Positions 26,037-35,379 of a DNA stretch of 64,000 bases are shown piece by piece. The stretch is from assembly GCF_021233055.1 (NCBI RefSeq), contig NZ_CP089539.1:1-64000 (forward strand), read 5' to 3'. The translations under genes were made by a program, and so were the position numbers. Position 1 is the stretch's first letter. Each line of letters begins with the position of its first letter. The notes below the pieces were generated by a model. That model searched no databases. It was not told the DNA's origin and saw nothing but the letters and a program-made list of their open reading frames with translations. This DNA is from Spirosoma oryzicola. GTDB lineage: Bacteria; Bacteroidota; Bacteroidia; Cytophagales; Spirosomataceae.

Positions 26037-26774
26037 CTACCAGGGGCTTATGCCTGTGTCCGGGGCATTGTCATCGCTGAAAAATTGACCTGTTGGCCCG
26101 TCCGGTCCGAGCGTAGCTGCTTTTACTAGTCGCGCGGCTGCATCCGGTACGGTACCGGGGCCGCTGTGGTGATTAAAATCAGTAGCCGTGTACCCTGGAT
26201 CAACAGCATTTACCTTGAACGGTGTATTCCGCAATTCGTAAGCCAAAACGATGGTGTAGGCATTCAGGGCGGCTTTGGACGCCGTGTAGCACGCTCCTTT
26301 TACGTGATAGTACTTCCAGCTTGGATCGTTATGCAGCGTCAGCGAACCTAAGCCAGACGTGACATTGACAATTCGTGGCTCCTGGGATTGTCGCAGTAAG
26401 TCAACAAAGGCCTGCGTGGTTTCAATCACCCCAAACAAATTGGTTTCGAACACTTGTCGAAACATATCGATATTCGCGTCCAGCGCTGTTTGAGGAAAAC
26501 CACCACTGATGCCCGCATTGTTGATCAGTACATCCAAGACAGCTGTCCTAATGCCTAGCGTCTCACGGGCGGCTTTTATGGAATCAGGGTTGTCAACGTC
26601 AATGGTAATGGGTTCGACGCTTTTCAAACCTTCCGACTTCAGTTGATCAACCGCCTGCTGGCCTTTTTGCGGATCACGGCTTCCGAGGTAGACATAATAA
26701 CCGTTTTGCAACAACTGCCGGGCTGTTTCGAAACCGATGCTTTTGTTCGCGCCGGTAATCAGTACTGTTTTCAT
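26037..26774 (-). CDS. Short-chain dehydrogenase/reductase
   Basis: Classical SDR oxidoreductase, NAD(P)-dependent and cytoplasmic, substrate unknown. The cofactor motif is TGANKSIGFETARQL (about 7-21), with DVLINNAGISGG near residue 83. The catalytic Ser lies in VNVTSGLGSL and the YxxxK pair is YTASKAALNAY. The 245-residue length is normal. The AraC-family regulator gene lies 69 bases upstream on the same strand, so the two are probably co-transcribed and the regulator may control this enzyme. Confidence 0.93.
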   Translation of the reverse strand: MKTVLITGANKSIGFETARQLLQNGYYVYLGSRDPQKGQQAVDQLKSEGLKSVEPITIDVDNPDSIKAARETLGIRTAVLDVLINNAGISGGFPQTALDANIDMFRQVFETNLFGVIETTQAFVDLLRQSQEPRIVNVTSGLGSLTLHNDPSWKYYHVKGACYTASKAALNAYTIVLAYELRNTPFKVNAVDPGYTATDFNHHSGPGTVPDAAARLVKAATLGPDGPTGQFFSDDNAPDTGISPW

Positions 26775-26843
26775 GGTTTATCTGTTTATAATGGGACAAA
26801 ACTAGAGCCTTCCCTCGTAGCAGTTGAAACACATTCTTCGGCA

Positions 26844-27743
26844 TTACTGGTACATTTTCCGGGTACTCGTCCGATACTCGGCGGGCGTTAAATCGGTTTC
26901 CCGTTTAAAGAAGCGACTGAAATAGGATGCATCCGAAAAACCGAGGTCGAAAGCGATTTCCTTCAGTGAATGTTGGGTGTGAAACAACATGCGCCTTGCT
27001 TCCAGCACCAGCCGCTCGTGAATGTGACTGATGGCTGGCTGACCACTTTGTGCTTTCATCACCTCGCTCAGATACCCAGCCGAGACATGCAATAAAGCAG
27101 CATAATCACTTACCTGATGCAATTCGCGAAAATGCTCCTCAATCGCAGCCTGATATTTTTTAAGTAGGAGCTTGTCGTTGGAAAACGAGTCGCTTTCATA
27201 CTGCCTGGTATAGAGCCGGCTCAGGTAAGTCAGCAGTACGGTTAAGTAAGCCGTTATCATGCGTTGCTGCCATTCGCTGGGGCGGGTGTATTCGACCTGA
27301 ATCTTTTCCAGTATGTCTTCCATAAAAAGCACATCCTCGTTTGACAGCCGTAATTCATGCGCATTTTGTGGGTTTTGAAGTAAGGGCAATTTGCGAAGAG
27401 ACGCGCTTTCCTGTAAGGTTAGAAACTCGCTGGTAAAAGCCACCGCCGTACCCCACATCGGTTTAGGTTCTTCTTTGACGATTAGCTGGTTGGGGGCAAA
27501 TACATAAAACGTATTGTCTTTGGTTAGGTAAGGAGTCATATCCACCCAGTGACGACTATCACCCCGACGGGCGAACACGAGCAGATAATAATCCTTACGG
27601 TGTGGTATCAGCAGTTCCGACTGGTGGGTTAGCGTTCCTTCGAAGCGGGCTATGCTAAACATCTTTTCCTGGAAGATAGGGTCCTGAGCCAGTGTATAAA
27701 CCGGTACTTGCTGATCACGACTGATTATATTCATGCTTACCAT
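26844..27743 (-). CDS. AraC-family transcriptional regulator
   Basis: Sensor-plus-HTH regulator. The N-terminal cupin-like part (about 10-160) begins with IISRDQQVPVYTLAQDP and includes LLVFARRGDSRHWVDMTPY. The C-terminal HTH_18 domain contains LVLEARRMLFHTQHSLKEI and AFDLGFSDASYFSRFFKRE followed by LTPAEYR, a textbook AraC ending. The start at 27743 (MVSMN) was chosen over 27791, which adds a non-conserved prefix; 27734 is a further option. It precedes the SDR gene on the same strand and is divergent from the small lysine-rich gene. Confidence 0.92.
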   Translation of the reverse strand: MVSMNIISRDQQVPVYTLAQDPIFQEKMFSIARFEGTLTHQSELLIPHRKDYYLLVFARRGDSRHWVDMTPYLTKDNTFYVFAPNQLIVKEEPKPMWGTAVAFTSEFLTLQESASLRKLPLLQNPQNAHELRLSNEDVLFMEDILEKIQVEYTRPSEWQQRMITAYLTVLLTYLSRLYTRQYESDSFSNDKLLLKKYQAAIEEHFRELHQVSDYAALLHVSAGYLSEVMKAQSGQPAISHIHERLVLEARRMLFHTQHSLKEIAFDLGFSDASYFSRFFKRETDLTPAEYRTSTRKMYQ

Positions 27744-27909
27744 TAAAAATTCTTGCCACCAGTATCGTATTGAACCGGACCTTGATAACACGTAACAATT
27801 CGATTAATCGAACCCGTTCAGTTCGGCGATGTGAGTTAACGCTACGATTGGTCAGATCATAACTTTTCGCCTGTTTGCGCGTTTAGACAAGCAAACAGAT
27901 CAACACCTT

Positions 27910-28143
27910 ATGAAAAACTTACTTAAAGTGGCCGCTCTTTCACTGCTCTTGGTGGGTACGGCAAAAGCACAGGAAGTTACGAAAAAGGAAGCCGTCAAAA
28001 CAACCAAGATTGCTCAGAAAAACGCCAAGCAATTACAGAAGCAAGCCAACCAAACAGGTAGCTCGACGGATCAGAAAGACGCCGATAAAACGATGGACGC
28101 GGCTAAGCGAGCCAAAAAACAGGCGAAGAAAAATACTGACTAA
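27910..28143 (+). CDS. Small exported lysine/alanine-rich protein
   Basis: The 77-residue product has a clear signal peptide (MKNLLKVAALSLLLVGTAKA, cleaved before QE) and a mature part of about 56 residues made of Lys, Ala, Gln, Thr and Asp with no hydrophobic core, probably helical or disordered and strongly basic. No family is recognised. A TAACTTTTC sequence near 27863 is a weak -7 candidate. A convergent terminator follows. Function unknown; binding to envelope polyanions would fit the composition but is a guess. Confidence 0.75.
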   Translation: MKNLLKVAALSLLLVGTAKAQEVTKKEAVKTTKIAQKNAKQLQKQANQTGSSTDQKDADKTMDAAKRAKKQAKKNTD

Positions 28144-28217
28144 CCCATAATAGCGTCCGACCTAACACACGCTAAGGGGATTGGCCGAATAAGTTAGAGA
28201 ATACCAAACGAATAGCT

Positions 28218-28260
28218 AACAAAACGAGAGACCAAACTTGGTCTCCCGTTTTGTTATTTT
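28218..28260. terminator. Convergent terminator
   Basis: An 18-base stem with one mismatch (28218-28235 with 28238-28255) and a 2-base apparent loop, followed by a T-rich tract. It separates the lysine-rich protein gene from the converging M3 peptidase gene. Confidence 0.75.
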
Positions 28261-30409
28261 ATGCGTCCTTTAACAAGCCCCGCCGGCGCAACAGTGGTTT
28301 GATGTCTGGTTCACTGCCTCTGAACTTGCGGTATAGCGTCATCGGATCTTCGGTGCCGCCCCGTTCGAGAACATTTTTACGGAATGATTGAGCCGACTTA
28401 GCATCAAACAACCCTTTTTGCTTGAACACCTCGAAGGCATCGGCATCGAGTACCGCCGACCAGATGTAGCTGTAATAACCCGCCGAGTACCCACCCGAAA
28501 AGATATGCTGAAAATAGGTGCTGCGATAACGCGGAGGAATCTGATCAATCAAACCGATCTTGTCCATCGCTTGCTTTTCGAAGGCCAGTACATCTGTAGG
28601 AACCGCATCTGGCTTTAGTGTGTGATAAGCCATGTCAAGCAGCGAAGCCGCCAAGTACTCACTGGTTTCAAAGCCCTGATTGAATAAACTGCTTTGCTTG
28701 ATCTTGTCGATGAGCGCGTCCGGAATAGGGGCTCCGGTTTGGTAATGCTTGGCAAAAAGTTTCAGCATTTCAGGCTCTACGGCCCAGTTTTCCATAATTT
28801 GAGAAGGCAACTCCACAAAATCGCGGGGTACCGATGTACCCGACTGGCTACCGTAATGCACATTGGATAGGAGTCCGTGAAGGGCATGGCCAAACTCATG
28901 GAAGAAGGTGCTTACCTCATCGAGAGTCAACAGCGCGGGCGTATTGCCGGTTGGCTTCGAGAAGTTACAGACAATAGAAACGACGGGCGTTATATTTTTG
29001 CCATTTTCGATTTCCTGTCGCCGATAGCTCGTCATCCAGGCACCACCGCGTTTGCTGGCCCGAGGAAAGAAATCCATGTAGATAAGTCCCAGATGTCGGC
29101 CATCGGCTTCTTTTACTTCATACGCTACCGCTTCCGGATGATAGACCGGTACGTCGGTGCGTCGCTCGAAGCGTAGGCCATACAGTCGATTGGTGAGCAT
29201 GAAAATGCCTTCTCGTACGCTTTCCAGCGAAAAATAAGGACGCAGCTCCTGTTCGTCGAGGGCATACTTTTCTTTGCGCAGCTTCTCCGCATAATAGCGC
29301 CAGTCCCACCCGGCTAGTTTTTCGCCCTGACCACCTGCCTTGTCCATCATCACCTGCAAATCGGAGGCTTCCTTTTTGGCCACAGGAACCGTTGCCGACC
29401 ATAGCTGATTCAAGAGCTGAGCCACCTTTTCCGGTGTTTGGGCCATGCTTTCTTCCAGCACATAAGCCGCGTGATTGGAGTAGCCTAGCAACTGTGCTTT
29501 TTCAGCCCGCAGCGCCACCATGTTAGCCATGATTGCCTTGTTGTCGTGCGCGTCGTTATGATTGCCCCGTTCGAGGTAAGCCCGAAAAATTCGCTCGCGC
29601 AGGCTTCGGTTGTCGGCGTACTGCAAAAACGGCATAATGCTCGGATTTTGCAGGGTAAAAACCCATTTACCGTCCAGCTTACGTTTCTTGGCTTCTTCGG
29701 CGGCTGCCGCTACAACCGAAGCCGGTAAACCACTGAGGTCTTCCGCTTTATCGATGACCAGCGTATAGGTATTGTTTTCGGCAAGTAGGTTCTGTCCAAA
29801 CTTGAGTGTAAGCACCGATAACTCACTGTTGATTTTCCGCAGACGCTGCTGTTTTTCGGAAGTCAGGGCGGCACCGTTTCGCACAAAATTTTTGTACGTC
29901 TTTTCGAGCAGACGTTGCTGATCGCCCGACAGCTTGAGTTTGTTACGTCCTTCGTAAACAGCCTTGACCCGGCCAAACAAGGCCGGGTTGAGCATAATAT
30001 CGTCGCTGTGTTTGGCTAGTTTAGGCGCTACTGTCTGGGCAATTTTTTGCAACTGATCGTTGGTATTGGCCCCGTTGAGATTCCCCAGCACGGTATTGAC
30101 CCGCCGAAGTAAATCACCACTAGCTTCAATTGCTTCGATGGTATTCGCGAAAGTCGGAGCCGCTTTCTGTTGGGTAATGGCTGCGATTTCAGCTGTTTGT
30201 TGACGGATTCCTTCTTCGATAGCCGGTTCAAAATGGTCTGGTTTGATCTGATCGAAAGGTGGTACCGAAAAAGGGGTTTTGTAAACGCTAAAAAACGGGT
30301 TCGATGCTGTTGTGTCCACAAAATGCGTAGCGACGTGCGGCATATCGGTGTCTGGAGAAAAGGCGGTCATCACTGTAGCCAGTGCGAATAAAGATAGTCC
30401 AACTCTCAT
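28259..30409 (-). CDS. M3-family zinc metallopeptidase (oligopeptidase/Dcp-like)
   Basis: Cleaves short peptides, as oligopeptidase A or peptidyl-dipeptidase Dcp do. The zinc motif is HEFGH in STFFHEFGHALHGLLS near residue 498, with the third ligand Glu expected in the following helix. Conserved flanks are SMAQTPEKVAQLLNQLW, GLIYMDFFPRASKRGGAWM and FSGGYSAGYYSYIWSAVLD. The start at 30409 gives a hydrophobic leader (MRVGLSLFALATVMTAFS), so the enzyme is likely periplasmic; the longer frame to 30475 places 22 extra residues before it. The product has about 716 residues, normal for M3A. Confidence 0.93.
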   Translation of the reverse strand: MRVGLSLFALATVMTAFSPDTDMPHVATHFVDTTASNPFFSVYKTPFSVPPFDQIKPDHFEPAIEEGIRQQTAEIAAITQQKAAPTFANTIEAIEASGDLLRRVNTVLGNLNGANTNDQLQKIAQTVAPKLAKHSDDIMLNPALFGRVKAVYEGRNKLKLSGDQQRLLEKTYKNFVRNGAALTSEKQQRLRKINSELSVLTLKFGQNLLAENNTYTLVIDKAEDLSGLPASVVAAAAEEAKKRKLDGKWVFTLQNPSIMPFLQYADNRSLRERIFRAYLERGNHNDAHDNKAIMANMVALRAEKAQLLGYSNHAAYVLEESMAQTPEKVAQLLNQLWSATVPVAKKEASDLQVMMDKAGGQGEKLAGWDWRYYAEKLRKEKYALDEQELRPYFSLESVREGIFMLTNRLYGLRFERRTDVPVYHPEAVAYEVKEADGRHLGLIYMDFFPRASKRGGAWMTSYRRQEIENGKNITPVVSIVCNFSKPTGNTPALLTLDEVSTFFHEFGHALHGLLSNVHYGSQSGTSVPRDFVELPSQIMENWAVEPEMLKLFAKHYQTGAPIPDALIDKIKQSSLFNQGFETSEYLAASLLDMAYHTLKPDAVPTDVLAFEKQAMDKIGLIDQIPPRYRSTYFQHIFSGGYSAGYYSYIWSAVLDADAFEVFKQKGLFDAKSAQSFRKNVLERGGTEDPMTLYRKFRGSEPDIKPLLRRRGLLKDA

Positions 30410-30606
30410 TTGATGGAGTGTATTAGTCAGTACTAGAGGAAAACTGCGTAAAAATAATACAATCCGTTCAGACAAGAATAGCTGTTTTGTAAAGCTCTAT
30501 CCGCAATGGATACGACACCCCGATAGGGATGAGTCAGAAAGTCATCAGCATACGATTGAAGTAATTAGGATTCAGCTAATATCGGATGACGTCAAAGCAC
30601 AGCACG

Positions 30607-30648
30607 CCGACGCACTTTATCATTCGTTCTACCGATAAAGTGCGTCGG
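30607..30648 (-). terminator. Terminator hairpin downstream of the AraC remnant
   Basis: Arms CCGACGCACTTTATC (30607-30621) and its perfect complement (30634-30648) flank a 12-base loop. It begins 2 bases past the stop codon of the AraC remnant, so it was probably that gene's terminator and now ends the M16 peptidase transcript. Confidence 0.65.
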
Positions 30649-30649
30649 T

Positions 30650-30724
30650 TCAACTGAATGATTGGCGAAACTCGATGGGGGATACGTTCGTCTTCTGCTT
30701 GAATAGTTTGTTGAATGATCGAAT
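30650..30724 (-). pseudogene. Remnant of an AraC-family regulator (C-terminal 24 codons)
   Basis: Reading the minus strand from 30724 gives IRSFNKLFKQKTNVSPIEFR followed by QSFS and a stop at 30650. This is the classic AraC C-terminal ending (F-x-x-x-F-K-x-x-x-x-x-SP-x-x-FR). Nothing upstream in the same frame continues the domain, because the M16 peptidase stop codon sits exactly at the break. The fragment is too short to function and marks a deletion or rearrangement junction. Confidence 0.75.
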
Positions 30725-33585
30725 TATTTATTTGTTATAGAGGCCCCCGCATTTCCTTCCTTGTCTAGTTCAACCAGTTCGTACCCCAGCTTATCCAATC
30801 CAGGTTTGATTTTAGCTTTATCACCCACTACCAGGATAATCATTTTGTCGATGGGAAACCGCTTGATAGCCATTTCGCCAACCTGTTCACGGGTTAATGT
30901 GCTGAGAATCTTGGTCTGCTGTTCGACGAAATCAGCGGGTAGATTATACTCCAGAATCTGACCTAAAAACTGGGCCTTCTGAAACGGGGTTTCGTACCGG
31001 AGGGCGTCGCGCTGACCGACCGAATTTTTGGTAAAGTTCAGTTCTTCGGCGGTGATACCCTGCTGCGCGTATTGGTTGATTTCTTTGACAAATTCAACAA
31101 CGGCGCTGTCCGTCACGGCTGCCCGAACACCCGCCTGGGCGGTGAACGGTCCGGGTAGAAACGTACTGGAAAAGCGGGACATCGCTCCGTAGGTATAGCC
31201 TTTGTTCTCGCGCAGATTTAGGTTGAGTCGGCTGTTGAAGGCCCCACCCAGAATAAAGTTCGTCAGTGTGCTGCGGTAGTATTCACCCGTTGCGTCATAA
31301 GGAAGGTCGGTCAGGTAACCAATCCGAATTTCCGACTGGGCTGCCCCCGGCTTGTCGACCAGATAAATACGCGTTTTTTCGGTCGCTTTTAGAGCGGGTA
31401 GCGTGGGTAGGGAAACGGGTTTAGCCGCCCAATTTTTCAGGAAGGCCAGCTTCGTCAGCAAAGCGTCTTTATCCACTTCGCCCACAACAACCAGCTTCGC
31501 TACGGATGGCGTAAACTGAGTGTTATAAAACTCCTTCACGTCATCCAGCGTCAGCGTTTCTACGCTCTGCCGGGTGCCGCTAACCGGAATTGCGCGGATG
31601 TTGTCGCTCCCAAACAGCAGACGATTGTAGGCTTTGTTGGCAATCACTACGGGCTGCGTGCTCTGATTGGCGATCAATTCAAGCTGCTGCTTTTTCAACC
31701 GTTCAAAGTCGGCTGGATCGAACCGGGGTTCCCCAAGTTTCTCCCGCAGAATGGCTAGTGTTGCGTCCAGATTTTTGGTCAGCGATTCGACGGAGACGCC
31801 CATTTCTTCGGGGCCGGCAAAGAAAGTAATTGAACTGCCCAGCTTTTCCAACTGGCGCGTCAGTTCCTCGGTTGAATGGGTACGGGTTGCTTCGTTGAGC
31901 AGGGAGGCCGTCAGTTGAGCCACGCCCGCTTTCGACAGGTTTTGCTGAGCCAGTAAATGGCCTCCTTTCAGTGACAGGTAGAGCGTCACGGTTGGTACTT
32001 CATCCGACCGGACGCCAATCATCCGCAATCCGTTCGGAAACGTTTCTTTGTAAAACGGTGGCACTTTAACCGTAGGATTAGGACCCACAGCCGGTAGCTT
32101 ACTTCGGTCGAAGGTATCGGCTGGTTTGGTATAGGTCAGGCCCGTATATGCGTAATCCGGTGCCTGATAGCCCGCCGGTGACGCGGTGTAATTATCTGCG
32201 TGCGTAACAATCGCTTTCTGCCCTTTGGGGTAAACGGTGGTGACGACGGCTTTTTTTTCTTTGATATACTGGTTGTACACCCGCATAACGTCGGCTTTAG
32301 TCAGTTTACGCAAGGCCGAAAGTTCGCCAGGTAACTGATTGGGATTGCCGTCGAAGGTCTGGAATTCGGCTAACCGGGATACTTTGCCCGCTACGCTGCT
32401 CAGTGAACCAATTAAATCGACTTCCCGCGAGGCTTTAAACTGAGCCAGTTCATCATCACTCACACCTTGGCGTTCCAGTTCCAGCATACTGGCTCGTAGC
32501 AGCGCTTCAGTACTGTCCAGCCGAAACGTAGGAAGTGGCAGGGCGATAAACGAGAACTCGCCGGCCAACTCGCTCGTGGGATGGATAACATTGACCTGAA
32601 CCGCTTTCTGGGTTTTCACCATACGCTGGTAGAGTCTTGACGTTTTACCACCTCCCAGCACGGCCGCCAGCGCGTCAAGCGCCACTTCGTCGGGGTGATG
32701 GCGGGGAACGGATGGGTAAGTCAATCGTAGCATCGGGAATCGAACATTATCTTCGTAGGAAACGTAGCGGTCTGCCGTCAGTACGGGAGCAGGAACTACT
32801 GTCTTTTTTACGGCTGGCCCCCGCTTGACAGGCCCGAAATACTGTAGCGCCAGCCGGACTACTTCTGCCGGAGTAACGTCACCACCCACCGTCAGCACGG
32901 CATTGTTGGGTCCGTACCAGCGTTTAAAGAAGTTTTTCAGATCGTCTACGTTTACCCGATTCAGATCCTCTACGTAACCAATAGTCAGCCATGAGTACGG
33001 ATGCCCGTAGGGATACAGCGTTTTAGCCGTCACTTCTTCGGCTAGTCCGTAAGGCCGGTTATCGTAATTCTGACCGCGTTCGTTTTTCACCGTAGCCCGC
33101 TGAATCTCGAATTTTTGTTGGGTAACCGCATCCAGCAGAAAGCCCATCCGGTCGGCTTCCAGCCAGATAGCCCGCTCCAGCTGGTTGCTGGGTACCGTTT
33201 CAAAATAGTTGGTGCGGTCGCGGTTCGTCGTTCCGTTCAGGGTACCACCCGCCTGAGTCACCAGCTTGAAATGTTCACCGTTGGCGACGTGGTCAGAGCC
33301 CTGGAACATCATGTGCTCGAAAAAATGAGCGAAGCCCGATTTTCCGATTTCTTCCCGAGCTGACCCTACATGGTACGTTACATCGACGTGAACCAACGGG
33401 TCCGAGTGGTCTTCATGAACCACTACCGTTAGCCCGTTGGGGAGTACGTACTTTTCGTAGGGAATAAGGAGTTCAGTTCCTTTTCGGGATACTTTTTCGA
33501 TCAATTTGGCCTGTGAAAAGGCGGACTGAGTCGTCAGGCACCCGACCAGCAGGGCCAGCCATAGACTTCGTTTAACGTAATGCAT
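30724..33585 (-). CDS. M16-family zinc metallopeptidase, two-domain, exported
   Basis: Pitrilysin-type peptidase that degrades peptides inside a clam-shell chamber. The N-terminal half carries the inverted zinc motif HFFEH in GFAHFFEHMMFQGSDHV (about 83-99) and the downstream Glu in the TVKNERGQNYDNR helix. The second half (about 510-940) is the related but inactive domain, with KGGHLLAQQNLSKAGVAQL and RENKGYTYGAMSRFSS. The signal peptide is MHYVKRSLWLALLVGCLTTQ. At 953 residues it is a full fused-type enzyme. It lies 100 bases after dsbD and is the last gene of the sigma/SusCD/redox block. Its stop codon abuts an AraC remnant. Confidence 0.93.
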   Translation of the reverse strand: MHYVKRSLWLALLVGCLTTQSAFSQAKLIEKVSRKGTELLIPYEKYVLPNGLTVVVHEDHSDPLVHVDVTYHVGSAREEIGKSGFAHFFEHMMFQGSDHVANGEHFKLVTQAGGTLNGTTNRDRTNYFETVPSNQLERAIWLEADRMGFLLDAVTQQKFEIQRATVKNERGQNYDNRPYGLAEEVTAKTLYPYGHPYSWLTIGYVEDLNRVNVDDLKNFFKRWYGPNNAVLTVGGDVTPAEVVRLALQYFGPVKRGPAVKKTVVPAPVLTADRYVSYEDNVRFPMLRLTYPSVPRHHPDEVALDALAAVLGGGKTSRLYQRMVKTQKAVQVNVIHPTSELAGEFSFIALPLPTFRLDSTEALLRASMLELERQGVSDDELAQFKASREVDLIGSLSSVAGKVSRLAEFQTFDGNPNQLPGELSALRKLTKADVMRVYNQYIKEKKAVVTTVYPKGQKAIVTHADNYTASPAGYQAPDYAYTGLTYTKPADTFDRSKLPAVGPNPTVKVPPFYKETFPNGLRMIGVRSDEVPTVTLYLSLKGGHLLAQQNLSKAGVAQLTASLLNEATRTHSTEELTRQLEKLGSSITFFAGPEEMGVSVESLTKNLDATLAILREKLGEPRFDPADFERLKKQQLELIANQSTQPVVIANKAYNRLLFGSDNIRAIPVSGTRQSVETLTLDDVKEFYNTQFTPSVAKLVVVGEVDKDALLTKLAFLKNWAAKPVSLPTLPALKATEKTRIYLVDKPGAAQSEIRIGYLTDLPYDATGEYYRSTLTNFILGGAFNSRLNLNLRENKGYTYGAMSRFSSTFLPGPFTAQAGVRAAVTDSAVVEFVKEINQYAQQGITAEELNFTKNSVGQRDALRYETPFQKAQFLGQILEYNLPADFVEQQTKILSTLTREQVGEMAIKRFPIDKMIILVVGDKAKIKPGLDKLGYELVELDKEGNAGASITNK

Positions 33586-33685
33586 GCGGTTTGTGTCGTG
33601 TTACTGCGATGGATATGATAGGAGGATCGCTTTCAGCGAGTAGAGCCCATCGGTAGGGTATGAGTTACTGAGAGACGGAATAGGA

Positions 33686-35371
33686 TTAATAGGTCTGGCG
33701 ACCGCTGTCCAGAAATGAGACAAAATTAAGCGGGTCATAATCGGCTCCCTGTGGCTGCACCAGTGGTTTTCCATCGGGCCCCAGGAGTACATAGAACGGT
33801 TGCGAATTGGCGTTGAATCGGCTAGCCTGCAAATCGCTCCACTGGTTGCCAATCGTTTTGATTTTTTTACCACTAAATGAGGATACACGCTGCTCGGTTT
33901 CGGGCAATTCGGTCTTGTCGTCAACGTAAAGCTGAATCAGTACGTAGTCCTCTCGTAGACGTTTAAGCACCGCCGGATCAGGCCAGACGGTGGCTTCCAT
34001 TTTCCGACAGTTGACGCAGGCATGGCCGGTAAAATCGACCAATACGGGTTTCCCCACCGATTTCGCGTAGTTCATCCCTTCTTCATAATCGAAAAAAGCG
34101 TTCAGACCCAGGGGCGCATGAAACAGATCGCCGTATTTCTTAACCGTTGGCGAGTGGGTCGTTTCGTTGGTCACGCCCGATTGAGTCATTCCTGACTGGG
34201 TCAGCCTTTGCGTATATAAATCAAAATCCTGGGTTTGCTGAGGAGGCAGAAAAGCGGCCACAGCTTGTAAGGGCGCTCCCCACAAGCCCGGTACCAGGTA
34301 AAGAGCGAAGGCTAGCGACACAATAGCCATGAACAGCCGAGGTACTGAAATACTTGTCGAGGGGCTGTCGTGAGTAAACTGCAATTTACCCAGTAGATAA
34401 AAGCCCAGCATACCGAAAATGATAACCCACAGCACCAGAAACACTTCCCGGTCGAACCACTGCCAGTGATACGCCAGATTGACATTCGACAGAAATTTCA
34501 GCGCCAGTGCCAGCTCGAGGAAGCCCAGGACAACCTTTACGGAGTTGAGCCAACTCCCCGATTTGGGCAGTGAGGCCATCCAGGAGGGAAACAGCGAGAA
34601 CAGCATAAAGGGTAGTGACAAGGCCAGGGCAAAGCCAAACATACCCACGGCGGGACCTATGAGCTGACCCATCGAAGCGGCCTGTACCAGCAGCGTACCG
34701 ATGATAGGCCCCGTGCAGGAAAAAGATACCAGGGCCAGCGTCGTGGCCATGAAGAAAATGCCCGGCAAACCACCCTGATCGGCCTTGGCATCCATTCTGT
34801 TTGCCCAGGACGTAGGCAGAATGATCTCGAAAGCCCCAAAAAATGAAGCCGCGAAGCCAATCAGCAGCAAAAAGAAAGCACAGTTGAAGATACCGTTGGT
34901 TGATAGCTCGTTCAGGGCATCGGCCCCGAAGAGGACCGTAATCAGGAGTCCTAGTGACACGTAGATCCCAACGATCGATAACCCATAAATGAGTGCATTA
35001 CGGATGCCCTGCGCCCGGCTTGCGGATCGTTTGGTGAAAAAGCTCACCGTCATGGGCAATAGCGGAAAAATGCACGGCATGAGAATTGCCGCAAAGCCGC
35101 CCAGTAAACCCGCTACAAATGTGACCCAGAGCGATGGAGCAGCCGCTTCCTGAGGCCCTGTGCCTGTCGAGGAAGGGGTGGGGGATAGGGTCGTTTGGGT
35201 CATCGTATCCGCTCCTGTAGCCGACTCCTCGATTGGTGCAAACTCCAGTCCTTCTGTAGAGAGTGTATCCTGCGCCCAAGCTGTCTGGGGACCGCCGACC
35301 AGGAGCGCTACCATCAATAAACAGGGCATTAGCCAGCGCCAACCAGAAAACAGAGATCGATGTGTAGTCAT
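33686..35371 (-). CDS. dsbD: Thiol:disulfide interchange protein DsbD (beta and gamma domains)
   Basis: Carries reducing equivalents from cytoplasmic thioredoxin across the inner membrane. After a signal peptide and a Ser/Thr-rich spacer, eight transmembrane helices (about 85-385) include the redox cysteines in AAILMPCIFPLLPM and VSFSCTGPIIGTLL. The C-terminal thioredoxin-like domain has CVNC in FTGHACVNCRKMEATVW near residue 450. The N-terminal alpha domain of canonical DsbD is missing here and is encoded by the separate gene just upstream, whose stop is 8 bases before this start. The ATG at 35371 gives MTTHRSLFSGWRWLMPCLLM as leader; a start at 35425 would overlap the upstream gene. Confidence 0.92.
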   Translation of the reverse strand: MTTHRSLFSGWRWLMPCLLMVALLVGGPQTAWAQDTLSTEGLEFAPIEESATGADTMTQTTLSPTPSSTGTGPQEAAAPSLWVTFVAGLLGGFAAILMPCIFPLLPMTVSFFTKRSASRAQGIRNALIYGLSIVGIYVSLGLLITVLFGADALNELSTNGIFNCAFFLLLIGFAASFFGAFEIILPTSWANRMDAKADQGGLPGIFFMATTLALVSFSCTGPIIGTLLVQAASMGQLIGPAVGMFGFALALSLPFMLFSLFPSWMASLPKSGSWLNSVKVVLGFLELALALKFLSNVNLAYHWQWFDREVFLVLWVIIFGMLGFYLLGKLQFTHDSPSTSISVPRLFMAIVSLAFALYLVPGLWGAPLQAVAAFLPPQQTQDFDLYTQRLTQSGMTQSGVTNETTHSPTVKKYGDLFHAPLGLNAFFDYEEGMNYAKSVGKPVLVDFTGHACVNCRKMEATVWPDPAVLKRLREDYVLIQLYVDDKTELPETEQRVSSFSGKKIKTIGNQWSDLQASRFNANSQPFYVLLGPDGKPLVQPQGADYDPLNFVSFLDSGRQTY

Positions 35372-35379
35372 GTCGTTCA

